From Symsagittifera roscoffensis (lineage: Eukaryota > Xenacoelomorpha > Acoela > Convolutidae): 64,000 nucleotides of DNA. Position 1 is the first letter of the stretch. Each line of letters starts with the position of its first letter. The stretch is from the NCBI RefSeq assembly GCF_963678635.1, contig NC_087063.1, forward strand, positions 39,570,759-39,634,758, written 5' to 3'. Shown piece by piece: positions 18,731 to 29,092 of this stretch. The position numbers were made by a program, and so were the translations under genes. Under the pieces are notes generated by a model. That model made no database searches. It was not told the DNA's origin and worked only from the letters and a program-made list of their open reading frames with translations.

Positions 18731-19246
18731 TCGGTTCGTTTCTTTAGTTTGTTTCAATTAGTTACCAAAGTAATACGGGTCTGAAATTGCCAGTTATATT
18801 CATCTGCACAAAGTTTTGCATCGGAGTGAATTCTTTTTGAATAAGTGGAGTAAAAAAAATAATCAAGCGACCTGAAACAATCCAGCAAGAAAAATGAAAT
18901 AATCGGTGTGAAAATTTCAATAAAGTTGGAAGTTTCTTACTTTTTCACTCGAAGTAAAACGCTAAAAGCAGCTGAGGAAAACTGACGTTTTCAGTCCAGG
19001 ATTACATTGGTAAGTCATTGAAAGCAAATACTGATATTTTATCAGAGGGTAGCTCTGATTATTTGCTTTTGATCTTTGTAAATATACTGCAATTTGAAGT
19101 AAAAGTTGTCCAAAATGGACATTGAAAGCAGGCATTGTAGAGAGTAAGATCCTTAGTTTGCGTTTATTATTGTCCACTAGCGTACTTGTAAACCTGAAGA
19201 AAAGTTGACATTCCGATTTGTTAACCCTTGCTAACTGCAAGCGTAA
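18731..19246. repeat. Family A repeat end inserted in the actin-like gene
   Basis: The right end (about 19,205-19,246: GATTTGTTAACCCTTG ... CTGCAAGCGTAAA) matches the family A terminus at 3,515-3,546, including the terminal hairpin (19,221-19,246). The rest, up to the PLE boundary, has no gene and cannot be aligned to family A by eye. Homology of the actin-like protein stops at this hairpin. Confidence 0.55.
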
Positions 19247-20447
19247 ATAGCTTTTTCTCAGCGGTTCCACTGTTTGACACAACTTTTAGTTTGACATTTG
19301 ATGCAACTCGGCTGCCGAGATCTTTATTCAATCGCTCCGTGAATCCCAAAATCAGAGAATTACCGCTAGTCACGATTACGTTTCCAAACAAAGAAGCTCG
19401 AATATCAATGTCACAAAGCGACACTGCTTTTTCAACAGCTTCGCACATAGTCAATGTACTGCTTGTTACATTCACGTTCGCTGAAGTTAAAGACTTGATG
19501 CATTCTGACGAAATGATCATGTTTGAATCGAAAAGACCTTCTGATATTCGGAACCGTTCTTCTCCAAATGAGGCATTGCACACATTAGGAAAATCATAAG
19601 AAACTCGCGGCATTTGCGAAATGGAGTCTTTGTCATATGTTGATTCAGTATTTACTTGCAAAACACTGGCTGTGAAATCTTGTATCAAATCTTTCAACAT
19701 GAATTCGTGATAAGAGGGCGTTACTCTATCGACGTTGGATTTTTTCTTCCAGATTGGCTCGGAACCTTCTGAAACTGCTTCTTTCGATGCAACGGAGTAT
19801 AATGGAACTAAATCGATTCCGGAATTAGTGAAATAATCTTTACATTGCTTCGAGATAAAGTCTCCGGCAAGAGGACTCCGAATTATCGCATTCTTTAATT
19901 CATACCCATCGTGAACTGGTACAGCTGATGTCAGCTCTGCGCCGCTATCCAAAACAACGCCAGAAGTTCGCCCATGGGCAAAAGCAGCTAAAACTGGACC
20001 TTTGACTAAAAAGATGGCAGGTATAGAATACTTTTCAAACAATAGTTCAGTTAGTTTCTCCCGATTCGACCGTGTATTCCAGGCAGCCTCAGACATCACA
20101 ACGGGATGATACGCACTTTGAGATTGGATCGAAAAGGTGTAGAGATGATCCAACGCTTTTTCAAAAAGTTCCCAATTCTCAATCATACCGTCTTTTATCA
20201 GATTTGTAACTGTCATATCCGCAATTGGAAGCTTCACTTTGTTTGTTCCGATGTAATATTTTGTTTTCGAGATTTTCTTTACTGAATCATCGGTATCCAC
20301 GGCTGATGCTTCATGCAGTACGCCAATGCTAGCTGGAAGATCAGCTTTCGGGGTGTCCTATCCAGCAAAGCCAGCGCGTATGCTGTTCGACCCAAAATCA
20401 AACACCACAGCGCCTATCTCATCGCCTCCGTAAATTCCACCGCTCAT
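19221..20447 (-). pseudogene. ACTL6: Actin-like protein 6 (BAF53-type Arp), nonsense codon and truncated C-terminus
   Basis: Homologue of the nuclear actin-related subunit of SWI/SNF (BAF), INO80 and NuA4/TIP60 chromatin complexes. From ATG 20,447 it begins [20 protein letters not shown], typical of this subfamily. Further blocks are ADLPASIG, HPVVMSEAAWNTRSNREKLTELLFEKY, VLDSGAELTSAVPVHDGY, SPLAGDFIS, QDFTASVLQV, FGEERFRISEGLFD and CDIDIRASLFGNVIVTSGN. Codon 30 (20,360-20,358) is TAG where a Glu/Asp is expected; an ATG at 20,300 opens 359 further codons. The protein ends TLAVSKG within a family A hairpin, so about 40 C-terminal residues of the actin fold are absent. It has no introns, but an acceptor-like TTTTTCAG precedes the ATG by 6 nt. 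Probably a recent pseudogene or damaged locus. An assembly error at codon 30, or an unseen last exon, remains possible. Confidence 0.85.
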
Positions 20448-20895
20448 TTGAGACTGAAAAACGGCCAAATAATTTTTTTTCTTTTTTTTTCTGTTCTTTT
20501 TTCTAAGGTAATCAGAAGGTCAAAAGTATCATAGTAACCGAGGTAACAGTCAGGAGTCCCTTCATCACGTATTCCAGTCCAAATCCTTGGAATTTTCTAG
20601 ATATGGAAGCGATAATGATGAAAGAAGATGACAAATGTTTAAGTCCTTTTCAATTAAAATCAATACGGGTTACGTTTCTTCAATAAGAACACGCAACTCG
20701 ACACGAGATAATATAAAATACAAGTTTTACAAATAAAAAAATTTCGTCGAAAGTTATTTTGTCATTTATTGTTCGGAAAACGCAAGCGGCGTTCGCAATC
20801 TGTATTGCCAGGGAAATTCTCTGTTTCAAAATGCTGCATGCTCTGGTTTCCTCAGTGGATATGCTTAGGTTCCTACAAAACTTGCTCAAAAAAAT

Positions 20896-21417
20896 TTATG
20901 TGCTGGGGCCGGCCGCGCCCTGAATTTCAAAAGCTAGCGGTTGAAAAAGATATCCATCATCTACAAGATCTCTATACTTGTCATTTTTTCGCTCTTCCGC
21001 TTCAGCGGCAGCCGTACCAGAGTTACAAACAGACCGGTCATTAATCCTACAAGGAGCTAAGGAGTCTACTACCGTTATATCCCACAAGAGCTGCTTACCA
21101 AGAGCCCATGGAACGAGGGTAGAACCGTCTGATCGCTTCTGATTGGTCCTGTGGAGGTGTCGAGGTTCTAAAACAGACAAAATGTGAGTAAAAGATAAAC
21201 TCTGCTTTATAAAAGCACTCAGGTTTGAATGCATTGAGAATCTCCCTGGACTTTTGAGGCAACGAAGACGATGCCAACCATCCTCGGTAATGTCTTTTCC
21301 GCACACGCATTTATGCTGTTTGCATATTTTTGAGAGTAAACGAAGTCCTTTCGCAATTCTGAGTTGCTGGTTCGACAGTTTTAACCTTAAATTTTGCACG
21401 GGATGACGTTCAAGCAT
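20896..21417 (-). pseudogene. R2-like element 1: zinc knuckle and restriction-like endonuclease
   Basis: A 173-codon frame, the C-terminal part of the polyprotein. A knuckle, CVCGKDITEDGWHRLRC (37-53), is followed by KRSDGSTLVPW (94-104), LLWDITVVDS (110-119), AEERKNDKY (140-148) and FQPLAFEIQGAAGPST (158-173). The spaced acidic and Lys residues (D in SDGST, D in WDIT, the later E/K) fit a PD-(D/E)xK restriction-like nuclease of the kind used by R2-like elements to nick their target. Homology continues in another frame below 20,896. Confidence 0.75.
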
Positions 21418-21518
21418 TGGGAGCCAAATCTATCTTGGAACACGTTGAATCTTTTTACGTCCGTTGGTTCGAGTCGTAAAATAAAGTCTGGAATTTCGCT
21501 GTCAAAATCTGGCTCCGT

Positions 21519-22107
21519 TCAATTTTTTTGGATTTTATTTTCCAAAGCCATTTCAATTTTTCCAAGTTCAAACCAACGTTTAAGAGCATCATCATAGGTT
21601 CCATCCACATGCTCCAAACCAAAGATTTCGCTCAAGGCATCTTTTGCCCCTACTGCTGAGGCTAATAAAGCGGATAAAACGAAAAGACGAGCGGAAGAAA
21701 CTCCCAAGCCACCTTTGGCTGCGGGAGAACTGCTTGTAAAAACTGGTTATCATCCATTTTCATGTTTGTGACCTTGCATAACAAATTTTTTTGTAATTTG
21801 TCGTAGCGTTCCAAAAAATCATTTTGAAAAAAACAAGGGCTCGTATGCAAAAATCAATATAGGAATTTCGGCATGCTAAAGCAATTTTTCAGGAAGTAAA
21901 AACCATAATGGGAGTCTAGTTTGCCAATGACATCCGGGATTTTTTCAAGCTCCTTAATTTTTTGTCGAGCAATTTTTTTTGGCAAAGTTCGGCGATTGGA
22001 GATCCTGAAATGAGGCGTTCTTTTTTTGGTTTTATTTTTATTTCTGGGCATATTCTTCGAAATTGTCTTAAAATTGAATTATACTGTGCACTAGTAGTCG
22101 GTCCCAA
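21519..22107 (-). pseudogene. R2-like element 1: RT thumb/connection, frameshifted
   Basis: Overlapping minus-strand frames (22,107-21,916, 22,051-21,854, 21,850-21,662, 21,707-21,519) carry pieces that join the RT to the endonuclease: PTTSAQYNSILRQFRRICPEI, LISGSPI, SHYGFYFLKNCFSMPKFLY, DGTYDDALKRWFELGKIEM. Several single-base shifts explain the changes of frame. A second copy of the last block is at 46,399-46,662. Confidence 0.65.
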
Positions 22108-23000
22108 AAAAACAAAGTTCGCACTTCTCAGTGATCAAGCTCAGACCGTAAAATTGTCCTGATTTCAGACTGTTTTTAAGGTCCCGGAGTACTACTTTAT
22201 AGTCGTCGGCTAAATTTCCATCATCTAAATACCAGATTTTATTTTTCGACTCCAACTGTTTGACTAGTGCATGAATTGTTTCCGCAAAAAAGGGTGCCTT
22301 CAGGATCACCTTGCTGAGTTCCGTCTTCTGACATTATGACAGAGCTTTTGTAAAAAAGGTAACTAGGATTACCATACGCGCAATGGGTGTAACTATACAA
22401 TTCGGGGCGATTTGGATAAACATGATTCAGCATTGTTTTTCTATTTAGAGAGTTAAAGGCATTCTTAAAATCTAGTTTTAAAAGAAGAGTGCATTTTGGA
22501 TTGTCGTCGCGTTCAATTAGGTTTCGAAACGAGTGTGCAGCTATTTCTGTTCCTCGTTTGGTACCGCATCCTACCTGTACATTTCCGAAAAAATTTTGTC
22601 GCTCGGAGAGGGCCTTGCTTCCAGCGCATTTAGACGTTATACGTCTCAGCGTGTTACCTATGGCAATCTGTCTCAACCTCCGTCTATCTTTATGAGGGCG
22701 ATAAGCTTTCCGCCAATAAAGAAAGTTCTTAGGGGATTGGGTATTTTACCATCTCCAATGAGGTTTATCAGCTAAGTAAGCGGTTTCAGAAAATTAAGTC
22801 CTGCACTGCCATTCGACGTACTAACAAGATCTTTAAAAACTTGAGGAATTTTTTATTAGGATCTGCTGCTGATCCGTTCGGAAAGAACATTATTGCTTTG
22901 TATGGGTCGAAATCGGTTATGAAAAAACTATGCAAATTTTGTTGATTTGGAGCTGCAAACTTGGCTCGCTGAGGGTGCATAGCCAACAATTTTTGATAGT
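22091..23000 (-). pseudogene. R2-like element 1: reverse transcriptase core
   Basis: RT blocks in minus-strand frames: MRQIAIGNTLRRITSK (about 22,676, fingers), LLLKLDFKNAFNSLNRKTML (motif A), SEDGTQQGDPEGTLFC (motif B, about 22,325-22,280) and, after a frameshift, IWYLDDGNLADDY (motif C with the Asp pair, about 22,240-22,200). Motif order and spacing are those of RLE-type non-LTR reverse transcriptases. The frameshift between motifs B and C shows inactivation. Confidence 0.8.
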
Positions 23001-23364
23001 TATCAGTTGAAAACGGAGCAATTTTGTCATCCGAAGCAGCAAGCCTTAGTCCTCCCTTTACATTTCCTTCATCGTGCTTACTACTAATTAGCCTTATTCT
23101 CTTGGGGATGGAGTTTTCGAAATTATTTGCTTGAATTTTTTTATTTATCAAAGAGCTCATGCTTGTGGTCTGTTTGCGTCCACTTCTTTTCGGTTGCTCC
23201 AAAAAAAACAAGAACGACGTTAAAAAAATTAGCCATTTGGTAACATCTTTTACATTGTAGACGATGTCATTTATTTTGTCCGACAGGATTTTCCGCCAAG
23301 GGAACACGCGAGTTTTTTGGTACTCTCTTGAGTACTCGGACACTTGGGATGGCTGTATTAACAT
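22786..23364 (-). pseudogene. R2-like element 1: linker between PHD finger and RT
   Basis: A 192-codon frame containing KGGLRLAASDDKIAPFS and YQKLLAMHPQRAKFA, and further on FPNGSAADPNKKFLKFLKILL. This region precedes the RT fingers in related elements. It overlaps in another frame the end of the PHD-containing segment, indicating a frameshift near 23,300. No catalytic role is assigned. Confidence 0.6.
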
Positions 23365-23587
23365 AATTGTCTAGCACTAAATCATTACCTATTGTTGATT
23401 TATTAACCGATTTTACACCAACGCATAGGGGACGCTGAAACCATTGGGTTTTGTTGGAGTCGCTAAGAGAAATATTTACACAACCGATATGATACCAACT
23501 AGAACAACAATCACATCTAATCCAATTCATCAGTCCTGAAAGTTTTAAGCAATCTTTGCTTGTACACTGTTTTGTTTTTTTCCTCAT
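23267..23587 (-). pseudogene. R2-like element 1: N-terminal PHD-like zinc finger
   Basis: The frame from ATG 23,587 starts KKTKQCTSKDCLKLSGLMNW then IRCDCCSSWYHIGCVNISL. The C...C...CxCC...WYHxxC spacing is that of a PHD finger, with a later FQRPLCVG that may hold the last pair. PHD fingers usually bind histone tails. Here it may help chromatin targeting of the element (inference). The frame starts at the element's 5' side and is taken as its N-terminus. Confidence 0.65.
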
Positions 23588-23590
23588 CTT

Positions 23591-24164
23591 GACGCATCAT
23601 AAAAGTAAAAAAAAAGGATTTTGACTGGACTTTAGGGGACTGAACTAACCCATGATAAGCGGTTAGTAGGAATTTTATAAATCAGCCGATAAAAAAATAA
23701 AAGGCAATTATTGTAATTTAAATTTGAAAATCGAACTATAAAAATCAAAAACAAGGAACAATTTCATCCAAGCTCATTAGGTCCAGCGGTGCACCACCAG
23801 ACTCTTTAAGCCAGTTCTAGTTTCCCAGCTTTCCACAAAAAGCCACTTGACAGACCTGTCTCTAAAATCCCTCAGAGGGCGCTCCACAAACAGGCACAAA
23901 CATCAAACATAACAAATCTTTTTAATAAGTTTATCACAACAATTAGGCTAAAAGGTGCTCTAGTTTTGGCATTCAAGGACTAATTGAATTGTCTATGAAA
24001 TGTCTATGTACTCCGGAAAGACTATGTTCAGTTCAAATAGCTTTGAATTGTACAAAGTTACTCTATCAAATATTTGGAGAAACGTTCTTTGGAAAAAAAT
24101 ATTCAAATATCTTATTAATTAGTAAAATCAAGCTCAACCATATATCCATTTTTTAAATTTTATG
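23591..24164. other. No gene seen (possible 5' UTR of R2-like element 1)
   Basis: AT-rich sequence upstream (minus-strand sense) of the PHD-finger frame. Its 5' UTR and flank cannot be separated by eye. Confidence 0.35.
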
Positions 24165-24400
24165 CACAGGTTGGATAGGGTCATAACAACGCTATATAAA
24201 AACATCGGCAAAAATTTATGAATAAACCAAGTCGATTATACAGCATCCAGAGAATTGTCAATTAAAATCTACCCTCCTCGATTATAACACTGATGGAATT
24301 GTCTCTATTGGATGTACTTTTAAATATTTCGCACCCCCCTGATGCAGAGGATTGCAATCCAGATTGACTTTTTAATACACATTCTCAACGAACTCTTTAA
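24165..24400 (-). repeat. 3' end fragment of the R2-like element seen at 42.5-44 kb
   Basis: 24,165-24,340 matches 42,455-42,620 ('ggttggatagggtcata', 'acgctatat.aa.acatcg', 'gcatccagagaattgtcaa', 'aaaatctaccctcctcg'). In the latter position it lies just past the coding part of an R2-like element, so this is a 5'-truncated insertion. Confidence 0.6.
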
Positions 24401-24464
24401 TACGGTGCTCTAATTTTAGCTACTGCGTAACAAACACATAAAATGATTGAAGAATTTTTTGATA

Positions 24465-24515
24465 AAAAGTAAATTTCAAACATTTTTGCAAATATGTGCA
24501 TCGTCAGGATTTTAA
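24465..24515 (-). ncRNA. Decayed hammerhead-like core in the PLE2 pseudo-LTR
   Basis: Minus strand: CTGACGA (24,507-24,501), TGCACATATTTGC, then AAAA in place of GAAA, then AAT-GTTTGAA-ATT. The G to A change would abolish catalysis. Stem III keeps pairing through a U-A for C-G swap relative to 9.03 kb. Confidence 0.4.
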
Positions 24516-24759
24516 CAAACAAATTATCTAAATGACGATGAAACATCAATTTACAAATATTATTTACAATAACTCACATCATGTTCTAAGCCATCATGTT
24601 AAGAAATTAGCCAATCACCGTTAACTTCTAAAATTACTGTTTAGATCAAAACAAAATTAACCTCTAAAATTAATTAAACAAATAAATTAAGAAGTTTCTG
24701 AGTCATAATTTTGATTTAGACATGTACGTTTTAAATAAAAAATCAAAATTATTTTGGGA

Positions 24760-25056
24760 CTAAATTTTCAGTTTTAACTCCCTGCTCCTAAACTCATTGC
24801 GCGTGTTCAAGCCCGGTTTCTCTTTCCTGATATGTTTTGCCTCTAGTGTTGAAAGTTTTGTTTGGTTGTTTGACCTATCAATAATTTCCCAACTGAGATC
24901 TGCGCTTTTTCCATCAAGACGACAGTGCTGAAGGTGGAGGCCTACTGATAAGTCTGCTTCCTTGTGTTCCTCAATTCTAGAGGTCAATTTGTCCGACATA
25001 GGTGGAAGTGCATCCACTACATGACAATTTATAGACCACATTTGACTGGAGGTCAT
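24760..25056 (-). pseudogene. PLE2 GIY-YIG endonuclease, C-terminal half
   Basis: A 98-codon frame: DKLTSRIEEHKEAD (like TTRIEEHRKED of PLE1), LHLQHCRLDGKSADLSWEIIDRS and TLEAKHIRKEKPGLNTRNEFRSRELKLKI. The last part is nearly the same as the PLE1 endonuclease end. The first half with the GIY/YIG strands is damaged. Inactive fragment. Confidence 0.65.
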
Positions 25057-25091
25057 TAGAAAACGCTGACTTCAGTAAGGGTAAACACGAT

Positions 25092-25950
25092 TCATGTTTT
25101 TTTTTGTGGTGAAAACCACTTGAGCTTAGTTAAAATTTGTAACCTGCTTGAAAAATATTGGATTTGGTTACCTCTATATGGAACCATCAGCATTGATGGC
25201 TTCACATCCTTGGGTGATTGAGTTGACGAAGTACTGGGTGATTGAGCCATGCGCCTTTTTAGTTTCCATAACCTTATCAACTTGCTGCCACTAAAATGTA
25301 CTCCAAAAAACTCTGGGGACAGTGCCTTGGATAACACTACGCTTACACTGAGTTGTAGCGCAGCCTCTATAGTCCCTTTATTTGTTGGTTTTTGATACCA
25401 ATTGCAGTTTACACCCCTATCCTGCGATACATTTATGTTCAAATCCAGGAACGGCAAATTTCCCTTTGAATTAGTTTCCTCTAGAGTGAACTGTTGATTT
25501 GGACGAACCTCGCAGTTTCGGCAACACTCGCATTCAACCCACTTTGATCTATATGTTACTTTCCTGCGGCAGGAGGAAAGCCTTTTTATGATTGCTCTTT
25601 GAATTTTAGGAAGAGACTCCTGGCTGTACAGCTTCTGTAAGGCAATTTCAATTGCTTCCTTCAGGGGAACATTAGTGTACAAACTTTTCACATCAAGAGA
25701 AGTTATGGTTTCATCCGGATCAAGAGAAATGTTTTCAGTTGTTTCTCTGGCATCTTTATTGTTGGCTTCTATAATGGCTCCATCGATAAGGTCAAAATGT
25801 CAGAAAACTTTGCAAGCGTTTTATTGAAGTTCTCATACGGGCTGGCAGGAACTAAGAGTTCTGGTTGTAGGGGTGTCTCAGCCTTGTGTACCTTAGCTAA
25901 ACCGTAACAACGGGCGGGTTGCCCCCCTGTTGACCTCAAATTAAAATATC
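25092..25950 (-). pseudogene. PLE2 reverse transcriptase with half of a PHD-like finger
   Basis: Minus-strand pieces: a GQPARCYGLAKVHK-like block (about 25,930-25,880), MKSLYTNVPLKEAIEIALQKLY (from 25,691, motif A) and IKRLSS joined directly to CRRKVTYRSKWVECECC (25,571-25,512), the start of the PHD-like insert. NSKGNLPFLDLNI and NWYQKPTNKG then represent the region after YVDD. A deletion thus removed motif B and YVDD but left part of the finger, proving that this subfamily also had it. Confidence 0.7.
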
Positions 25951-26258
25951 TCGCCTTTTTTATTCATGGCAAGTATTTCTTTGTTGAGTTTCTTCTCAAT
26001 TTTCAGAATAACCTCATCAGTGCTTGCTTCTTTTTTCAAAAACTCAGCAAATTGCAACAACAATTCAAACTTTGATTCATACGTTTATTTCCTCCTTATG
26101 CAAAAATCAACCCCTTATCAAAGGCAGAGTCAGCAACCCATTATCTCCATTATTTTGTCGTTTTTGTCAAGGGCTTGGGGTTTGCTTTACTTTTTTTGCA
26201 TATACCTTTGCGCGGTTTCTATTTCACATAAAGTTTCACTAGATGTTTTTTGGTTTTT

Positions 26259-26708
26259 CTATTGTAAGAGGAAAATGTCGATATCAGCCAAGAAGTGCGC
26301 TTCGATAAATTTGTCTCTAATGGGATGCTTCGGGCCCATTGACAAGACTTCATGTACCCATCCAGGCAGTTCTATGTTATCAAGCACCTCAACTGATTGC
26401 TCATTTTTCCCCAAGATGTTTATCTTGTCTCTCGGACAGTTTTTATAACTTTTTCTATGGTTTTTTGATGTTGGTTTTAAGCTGGCCTCAACTTGACATA
26501 TCACGAGGCGGAAAATTGATTCTCTCCACTGTTTGTCGATTTTTTTTTGCACCAGCAATCTGGCTTTCACTAGCATCTCCTCGTACCTTTTCCTGTCCTC
26601 ATTCGGCCTAAAAGTTACAGTCCTAAGTAGTTTCAGCCAACAATTATGCACGGCTCGGTCCGAAAAATACGCGTTTCTTATACAACAAGAAAACTCCCAC
26701 ATTTTCAA
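26259..26708 (-). pseudogene. PLE2 N-terminal region
   Basis: A 149-codon frame comparable with PLE1 residues 78-216: FSDRAVHNCWLKLLRT, KKIDKQWRESIFRL, NIELPGWVHEVLSMGPKHPIRDKFIEAHFLADIDIFL. It is the conserved region before the RT fingers in these PLEs. Upstream sequence is lost or unreadable. Confidence 0.6.
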
Positions 26709-26710
26709 AA

Positions 26711-26939
26711 AACAACTAATACATAAAAAATAATAATTTTTGAGAAAATAATTTTTAGTAAATAGTTTATAGTAGTTGTAAAAATTCGTTATTTCGCTAA
26801 ATTTTTAGGTAAAAGGTTTTGGTCGTGAACGTTAGAAAATTTTTTTTTTTAGTTTTAAAAAAACTCGTTATTTCTTAAAATTTTCAGGCTGTAAACTAAA
26901 TAACTAACTAAATGAAAAAAAAAGCATTTTAACTTAAAT
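26711..26939. other. No gene seen
   Basis: Very AT-rich sequence between two PLE copies. No feature is supported. Confidence 0.4.
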
Positions 26940-27435
26940 TAACTTATATTGATAGATACAGAATGCGTTTAAATTGTAAATTCACACAGAGATTTTGGCA
27001 CATTTTGTCCACCTTCGTGTTTTGAAATTCTTAACTATCTGTACAAAAAGATCAAAGATCATGAAAAGTGTCATATACCTCAATTTTTCAAGACTTAAGA
27101 AATTTAATCAATCACAACTTTCCAATTATTACTTAAATTATGTAACAACTGAAATGTAAGAATTTTATTCAATTAGTCACAAACTTTGGAACTATGGCCA
27201 TAGTGTCAACTCCCTACTTCTAAAATCGTGGCGCGTGTTGAATGCCGGTCTCTCTTTCCTAATGTGAAGCGTCTCAAATGTAAATAACACAATGCTAGTT
27301 GAGGCCTAGTCGATTATCTTCCCCTTTAACTCCGACTTACCAATTTCATTAGCACACTGCCTTTTGTGCTGTCCAACTCGGGTATCATTTTTTCTTCCCA
27401 CGATAATGAACCATCAAGATGGGTGGTGAATCGCA
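26940..27435 (-). mobile_element. PLE1-type fragment: pseudo-LTR plus endonuclease end
   Basis: 26,980-27,180 aligns with the PLE1 pseudo-LTR (including a decayed hammerhead core near 27,000-27,025), and 27,180-27,435 aligns with 15,247-15,700 encoding the GIY-YIG end. The copy is 5'-truncated and interrupted by the LTR element that follows. Confidence 0.6.
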
Positions 27436-27599
27436 AAAAACCCTAAGCCAATTTTTGACGTATAATTAGATATAATGTAATAGATAAAAATAGTCTTTTT
27501 CCCCTAATTTCTTTTTTACTCCCTCAAGCCCAACTCTTTTCCCTGCTCATGACTCCAGAATCCTCCCATAGTATCCAACCTAGTTTGTCCCTCTTGCTT

Positions 27600-28801
27600 T
27601 AGAACTACTGGGTTCAGATGCGCTCGACACCGTGATCAGCTTTTTAGCCAAGATAGTGCTCTGTTGTCAACCCGTAGTTTGAATGGCTCGCTGCCCAGAT
27701 ATACTGTATATTTCTTAATGAAGTTGACCACCGCAAACATCTCCACCCCGGGCTCCCCATATTTTGTCTCCGGGTCGCTCAAAACTTTGCTCCCATATGC
27801 TGTTAGTCTCAAGATGGTCTTGCCATGCCATTCCTATTCTTGCTGGAGTTTTCCAGAAATCGCGACCACGGAAGCGTCTGTATCTAGGACGTACAAGCCA
27901 TTCTCTGTTGGCATACCCAATACCGGAGCCTCACACAACACTCGTTTTATTCTCAGGAAGGACTCTTCTGCGGCGTTGTTCCAAGTGAAATTCTTTCCTT
28001 CATGTGCCATGAGTTGTTGCATCTTGGATACCTTGTCCGCATATCCTTTGATGAACTCTCTATAGTAGTTCGCGCAACCAAGAAAGCTCATTAACTGATA
28101 TTCAGTCTTCGATGATTTCCAAGTCGGGACTGCCTCTACTGCGTCTGGATCTGGATCCACCATCCTCTCGAGGTGATTTATCGAGTCCTTCAAAATCTCG
28201 GATTTCGAGGGGTTGCATTTCAATCCTGCCCTTTTCATACATGCAAACATTTCATCTAGCCACTCGATGTGATCCTCAAGAGTCGATGTCTCTATCATCA
28301 CATCATCCACGTAACACATTACCAAGTTTCCGTATTTCTTTGTTACTCTTGAAAGTGCTTGTGACATCAATCTCTAGAAAGTGGCTGTCGCGTTGAATAG
28401 ACCGAACGACATCTTTTTCCACTGTAACAGACCCAGTTCGCAAGCAAACCCGTTTTCTCCCTATCTTGTTTCCTAGGTGGTACCTGCCAGAAAGCTGATC
28501 CCGTTTTAAGAGTTGTAAAAAAACGTTGCATCCCCCAATTTTGAATGGCTCTCGTCTATCCTCGGGATGGGATAAGCATCCTTCACCGTGACGGGTGTCA
28601 GATACGGACACAACAAAATCGACAAAAGAAGTCATAACAAAACTCAATTGTTCTTTTTTCGGCAATCACTACTCCCCACGCCCACGGTGATTTGGATGAT
28701 TCTATCATGTCATACTCTAGTAATGTTTCTATTTCTGTTCTACATGAGTCAGATTTGTGAGGCGTCACGCGCCTTGACCCCTCCCTGTGCGGTAACGCCA
28801 A
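27600..28801 (-). pseudogene. Gypsy reverse transcriptase and RNase H start
   Basis: Minus-strand pieces: ETLLEYDMIESSKSPWAWGVVI (28,801 on, RT entry), KDAYPIPRI-like and GGC/FLQLL stretches in shifted frames (28,665-28,303), then a 178-codon frame (28,370-27,834) with the GNLVMCYVDDVMIETST motif C, HIEWLDEMFACMKRAGLKCNPSKSEIL, SFLGCANYYREFIKGYADK and the RNase H entry VLDTDASVVAI. Motif order is that of Ty3/gypsy Pol. Frameshifts near 28,370 and 28,600 break it. Confidence 0.8.
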
Positions 28802-28852
28802 CTCCTCTACTTCTATCTCATGTTCAACAAAATTACAACACCCGATATCCGC

Positions 28853-29092
28853 CTAGTGTCTCGTGAAAACATCCTGATTCCTATCTAACACATCTTTGAT
28901 GGCTTTGAGCTGTTTGTCCGTTATGGTTCCCCTTAAATGTTCAATTTCTGGTAATACCGGTTCATCCATTTCCAATTCCTTTGGTGTGGGTTTTTCTGCA
29001 AAGTTCGAACAGCCCGACAGTCCATCGTGTGTCTCTGACTTAAGTGAAATGATGACACCCGATGAATCTTTCGTTCGCTTCAATTTACTCAT
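28853..29092 (-). pseudogene. Gypsy Pol, protease-RT linker
   Basis: A 79-codon frame ending LRGTITDKQLKAIKDVLDRNQDVFTRH. The DxLxxxxDVF ending is the usual lead-in to gypsy RT. It is connected to the RT entry by a frameshift near 28,850. Confidence 0.6.

Larger units (their letters stand above)
20508..23590 (-). mobile_element. R2-like non-LTR retrotransposon with PHD finger and restriction-like endonuclease (copy 1)
   Basis: A minus-strand element of about 3.1 kb encoding, in order, an N-terminal PHD-like finger (23,587-23,450), a linker, RT (about 23,000-22,100), a C-terminal knuckle and a restriction-like endonuclease (21,417-20,896), then a 3' UTR ending near 20,508. Its 3' UTR is repeated at 14.45-14.71 kb and 45.66-45.78 kb. 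Multiple frameshifts make it inactive. It lies only about 60 bp upstream of the actin-like gene's ATG and so would displace its promoter. Confidence 0.75.
24440..26710 (-). mobile_element. Second Penelope-like subfamily (PLE2), internally deleted
   Basis: A minus-strand PLE whose pieces parallel PLE1: N-terminal region (26,708-26,259), RT motif 1 region (about 25,930-25,860), motif A onward (25,760-25,092) and GIY-YIG end (25,056-24,760), with a pseudo-LTR-like segment at 24,440-24,740. Protein similarity to PLE1 is partial, so it is a distinct subfamily. RT motifs B and C are missing through internal deletion, so it is inactive. Confidence 0.7.
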
